Source: Planctomycetota bacterium (GTDB taxonomy: Bacteria; Planctomycetota; UBA1135; GCA-002686595). From it: a stretch of 35,476 bases of DNA. The position numbers and the translations under genes are program-made. Each line of letters starts with the position of its first letter. Positions within the stretch are counted from its first letter, which is position 1. This document shows, piece by piece, positions 33,301 through 35,476 of the stretch. The notes under the pieces are model-generated. The model did no database searches. It saw only the letters and a program-made list of their open reading frames with translations, and was not told where the DNA came from. The DNA lies in contig JACRIN010000075.1 of the NCBI GenBank assembly GCA_016220085.1, forward strand, positions 1 through 35,476, given 5' to 3'.

Positions 33301-35312
33301 CGCAGTCGGTCGGTGAACGGGCGGTAGAAGCTCGCTGCCGACGAGTCCGCGAGTGCAGCCCACGCGCTCTGCGCGCGCGCGTAACCGGAACGAAGCAGGT
33401 CGCGATCGAGCGCAGCGTCCGTGGACTCGGTCGCACACGCTTCGCTCGACGCGATCAAATCCCCGAGCCGCAGTCGCCACGAGAAGTACTCGCCGAGCGC
33501 CGAGGGGAGGTTGATCGCCGCGTCCAACTCCAAGTCCGCGCCTGTCGACTCGGGACTCGGAAGGTGCAGCGTCTCGAACGTGCGATTCAGCCCGGCGAGC
33601 GCGTTCGGCGTGCGTCCGTCGACTCCGCCGGTTGCCGAGTACGCGAGGCGTTCCTTGATGGACAGGAAGACGTGACTGTCGAACGGTTCGTTCTGGATGA
33701 CGTCGTCGGTGGTGCCGCCCCACTCGAGCTCGGGCGCGTGATCTCGGTGATCGGGACCGAACGAGAACGCAGTGAAGAGCGTCGGGACGATAGCGCTCGC
33801 CGCCTTCCAGTTCGTTGCGATCGACCGCACGTACTTGCTCAGGTGGTTCTCGATCGCGCGTTCGAACACGCTCTCCGGCGTCTTCGAGTCGTACCCGAGC
33901 CGGCCCCACTGGATCAGCCACAACGCGTCGCGTTGGTGGATCCACGTGCACCATTGGTCCTTCGGATCGGCGAGGTAGTAGCGCGGCGTGGCGGGGAAGT
34001 AGGAGTTCAAGAGCTCGACGCTGAAGCCGCGCGCGGTGCCGAGCGGCATCGAGCGCACGGTGCGGCGCACCCAATCGGGCTCGTAGAACGGGAAGATGCG
34101 GTGCGTCCCGTTCGCGCGGACTTGCCAGACGATCTTGTACGGTTGGTCGGGCCAGCGCTCGACGACGGGCGTGTGATCGGAATTTGGCCGCGAGGGATCG
34201 CGACTCTCGTTGCCCGGCCACATCCGCGCCGCTCCACCCGCCGGCACGTTCGAGTCGCTGAGGTAATCCTCGAACGAATACGAATGCCAACCCGGCACGC
34301 GGCCGCCCGCGATCGGATACGGCGGACCCCACTGCTCGCCATTGAACTTGATCTCGACCGTGAAGTCCTTCGAGGCGCGCGCGAGCGGCACGACCACCTG
34401 CTTGCGCGTGATCCACGAGCGCGTGTAGAGCGGGATGTCGCGCCCGCTCGCCTTCACCGCCTCGAGATAGCAGTTGAAGAACTCCGCGCCGTGTCCGCTC
34501 TCGCCGATGCGGAAGCCGATCGCGTCGAGCTTCGGCAGCGCGCGGATCATCGCCTCGACCACTTCGCGCGTGTACGTGTAGAGATTCGCCTCGCTCGACT
34601 CGTACGGCGGCTTCGGATTGTGCGGCGTGTAGAACGCCGCCTCGTAGCTCATCACGCTGACCTTCACGCCGCGCGCGTGCGCGAGGTCGATCACGTGGGC
34701 GAGCTGCGCGAGGTTCTTCGCCTTGAGCTCCTTCGCGACGCCGACCTCGGGGAACGACGGACTGTCGACGAAGTACGCGTAGAGGTTCGGGAAGCGCGTT
34801 GTGTCGACGTCGTAGGTGCCGTGGAGGTCGAGCTGGTTCAGCCGCGCCTCGGCCATCAGGTCGAACAGCGTCGTCCAGTAGTCCTCGTCGTGGAACCACC
34901 AGCGCGCGGGATCGCCGAGCGCCGCCGCGTCGTAGATCGGCTCGTTCTTCTCCGAGTCCCACGGCAACGTCAGGAACGGATTGATCGCGCGGACTTCGAG
35001 CTCGGGCTTCGCGCGCACGTCGAGCTTCTCGAGCGCCGCCGCGCCGGATTCCGCGACGCGCTCGGCAAGCTCGAGCTCGCCGTACATCGCCCCGGTCGCG
35101 TCGGGCGCGGAGATCACGACCTTCGCGCCGTCGCTCCGGATCGTGAAGCTCTCCGCGACGCCTTCTCCGCCGTCGACGCGGACCTCGATCGACGCGCCGC
35201 GGTCGCCGAGCCCGCGCGCGACGAGCTCTCGCTCGAGCCGCGCTCGCCCGAACTCGACCGGACCGCCCTGCGAACCCGCCAACGCCGCCACTGCGAGAAG
35301 CCAGCTCAGCAT
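30384..35312 (-). CDS. Giant secreted glycoside-hydrolase-like / double esterase fusion
   Basis: 1642 residues. A signal peptide covers residues 1-15 (MLSWLLAVAALAGSQGG). Residues about 18-105 resemble the domain before catalytic barrels in GH20/GH67-type hydrolases (VVISAPDATGAMYGELELAE). A large TIM-barrel-like region follows (about 106-560) with barrel-style strands (LNQLDLHG; VKVSVMSYEAAF; IGFRIGESGHG, where E271 is a candidate acid). After a beta-rich region, about 835-1010 is a Rossmann/GATase-like domain (LLVATRAWDFHRGFDVG). About 1130-1385 is an acetyl-xylan-esterase-like hydrolase with S1246 (GTSGGG) and H1353 (GGHDYS). A second, possibly degenerate hydrolase occupies about 1450-1630 (IWGKGSCGSLVAL). 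It probably deacetylates and cleaves a decorated polysaccharide. The start follows GGTACGCT by 6 nt; extension to 35438 would bury the signal. Confidence 0.8.
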   Translation of the reverse strand: MLSWLLAVAALAGSQGGPVEFGRARLERELVARGLGDRGASIEVRVDGGEGVAESFTIRSDGAKVVISAPDATGAMYGELELAERVAESGAAALEKLDVRAKPELEVRAINPFLTLPWDSEKNEPIYDAAALGDPARWWFHDEDYWTTLFDLMAEARLNQLDLHGTYDVDTTRFPNLYAYFVDSPSFPEVGVAKELKAKNLAQLAHVIDLAHARGVKVSVMSYEAAFYTPHNPKPPYESSEANLYTYTREVVEAMIRALPKLDAIGFRIGESGHGAEFFNCYLEAVKASGRDIPLYTRSWITRKQVVVPLARASKDFTVEIKFNGEQWGPPYPIAGGRVPGWHSYSFEDYLSDSNVPAGGAARMWPGNESRDPSRPNSDHTPVVERWPDQPYKIVWQVRANGTHRIFPFYEPDWVRRTVRSMPLGTARGFSVELLNSYFPATPRYYLADPKDQWCTWIHQRDALWLIQWGRLGYDSKTPESVFERAIENHLSKYVRSIATNWKAASAIVPTLFTAFSFGPDHRDHAPELEWGGTTDDVIQNEPFDSHVFLSIKERLAYSATGGVDGRTPNALAGLNRTFETLHLPSPESTGADLELDAAINLPSALGEYFSWRLRLGDLIASSEACATESTDAALDRDLLRSGYARAQSAWAALADSSAASFYRPFTDRLRMHSNEFHWRSQSELVEREAVRYAGSISKEALRRSSLAPTPARTPLAAPPSLRWSAPTDSTVRCTLDASKSVGDPIERAWLLEKPLPSSTFFHKRAMTRDATSFTIDLARANAGHAIAAEIETTRGVYRLPEWTHQRPYDVVPARAGPTPLYYSSQEALRYLRPESLDPAKHGMLLVATRAWDFHRGFDVGTQKKLLDAVARGMKLVVLQQDYASGRYSLDWFPKRPKIDNAATNVFDPAGALGLEKVETDAVLWQPIRASDGWEVFGNGGIARCKLGDGEIWLCQARLMQRMHIPGCARNLKKLLELGRSEKPVVVVDAGSEGNRFSTSVFCDFMNAHDIPFLTLGEVIVAEQGMDSFTPVPGVASLDRVLEGRGGAMVADWLARKMRAACDRPVPPTREAFEVERARRKREFMRSIGLEPLPQRTPLNARITGVLQRDGYRIEKLVFESRPNFPVTAHLYVPDGVDAQSGEKLPVIVNPNGHWQHKKTEPSEQLRFIHQVKHGYLALAVDSPGHSFEGDAKIERRGAGTHFDPRLIAGSTTADTIFVWDLMRALDYLATRPEADLTRVCITGTSGGGHATMFAFAADERFTCAVPCCYPSSFLDGWDNGCDCNHAPGYVQVGDRADVLGIRAPAPVFVIGATDDDEFPARGTQRTGEKLAAQWKLFGAEEHAWSRLFEGGHDYSQPMREAALGFFDLYLKGKGDGSPVPEETAKTEEPEDPALVCLVDPPAKQTTMRDVARGVAARAGEVSWEDVVALNGGLPERAPIELRFLAPIPGESGRAVTFESEPGLTIPGIYWGPEQPKAAFVLVSEHGKNAARAEFDVERLVADGYACLAIDVRGFGELPGLDPKLMSYLGIADSFAMGFDAARAADALLARTKNVTIWGKGSCGSLVALYGGLIEPRTLIFGDDALASWDQLFDDSVPTYTLQPRVGYGASLARLRELAGNRLDWLPRGEARDPAESNPLRR

Positions 35313-35318
35313 CGCGCT

Positions 35319-35324
35319 AGCGTA
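35319..35324 (-). promoter_or_regulatory. -10-like hexamer of the giant fusion gene
   Basis: TACGCT on the minus strand, preceded by GG, only 6 nt before ATG 35312. A transcript would begin at or next to the start codon. Confidence 0.4.
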
Positions 35325-35476
35325 CCGTCGGTCTTCGAGTCCGCGGGTCCCGCGGAGCGGAGTCGAGAAGCCATCGAGCGCCGCCGCACACGAACTCGCG
35401 CCCAGGCGACGCGGCGCGACGCGGAGTGACGCCGGCAACGCCGATCGCCGTCGAGCCGCTTCAGCGACCGAGTTCC

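Noticed and set aside
32421..35429. Long plus-strand open frame opposite the giant fusion gene
   Set aside because: Shadow of the opposite strand: repetitive Arg/Val/Leu composition, no start context, no recognisable domain.
35313..35438. N-terminal extension of the giant fusion protein
   Set aside because: It would place 42 charged residues before a clear signal peptide and overlap the promoter-like hexamer.

Overview
The window is about 35.5 kb of very GC-rich bacterial DNA. It is dense with large exported proteins and lipoproteins, and nothing in it is a classic housekeeping operon. The gene content fits a heterotrophic Planctomycetota bacterium from one of the less-studied lineages: a choice-of-anchor-B protein, NHL and PQQ-type propellers, a di-heme MauG-like peroxidase, a membrane pseudokinase with a coiled coil, huge secreted carbohydrate-active enzymes, and a repeated ~140-residue C-terminal domain with spaced cysteines. 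This taxonomic call is inference from gene style; no rRNA or marker gene is present.

Layout. (1) 1-1665: an IS110/IS1111-type element (about 9-1428) sits inside the left terminal repeat of a ~234-bp palindromic, MITE-like element whose remainder lies at 1429-1659. The non-coding right end of the IS holds short matches to the left target flank and to the IS right end, as expected of a bridge RNA. (2) 1743-4910, minus strand: a choice-of-anchor-B propeller protein with the shared C-terminal domain, and a secreted protein of unknown function. (3) 5240-9083, minus strand: a compact operon of an NHL-repeat protein, a YtkA/FixH-like lipoprotein and a di-heme cytochrome c peroxidase; the last two overlap by ATGA. 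(4) 9170-14169, plus strand: an Fpg/Nei-type DNA glycosylase, a subtilisin-like protease and a small secreted protein; the last two carry the shared C-terminal domain. (5) 14327-19932, minus strand: a four-gene set (lipoprotein, zinc-ribbon lipoprotein, carboxylesterase, DUF1579-like protein) preceded by a degenerate protein kinase fused to a membrane segment and coiled coil. (6) 20318-27667, plus strand: a TPR plus polytopic GT-C-like membrane protein, an M49 (dipeptidyl-peptidase III type) lipoprotein, a PQQ-type propeller with the shared C-terminal domain, and a small lipoprotein. (7) 27689-35312, minus strand: an alkaline-phosphatase-superfamily phosphodiesterase with two membrane helices inserted in its catalytic domain, and a 1642-residue secreted protein joining a glycoside-hydrolase-like barrel, a Rossmann/GATase-like domain and two alpha/beta-hydrolase domains.

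How the genes fit together. Most products should act outside the cytoplasm: extracellular or periplasmic proteolysis (S8, M49), carbohydrate deacetylation and hydrolysis (the 1642-residue protein), redox chemistry (MauG operon) and surface display (the propellers). Four otherwise unrelated exported proteins end in versions of one C-terminal module, which suggests a common secretion, anchoring or maturation route. Many starts are preceded by a G[C/G]TANNNT hexamer, often so close that the transcript would be leaderless or nearly so. The strongest candidates for an undescribed system are the bridge-RNA-guided IS in the MITE end, the shared C-terminal module, the 1642-residue fusion and the pseudokinase.
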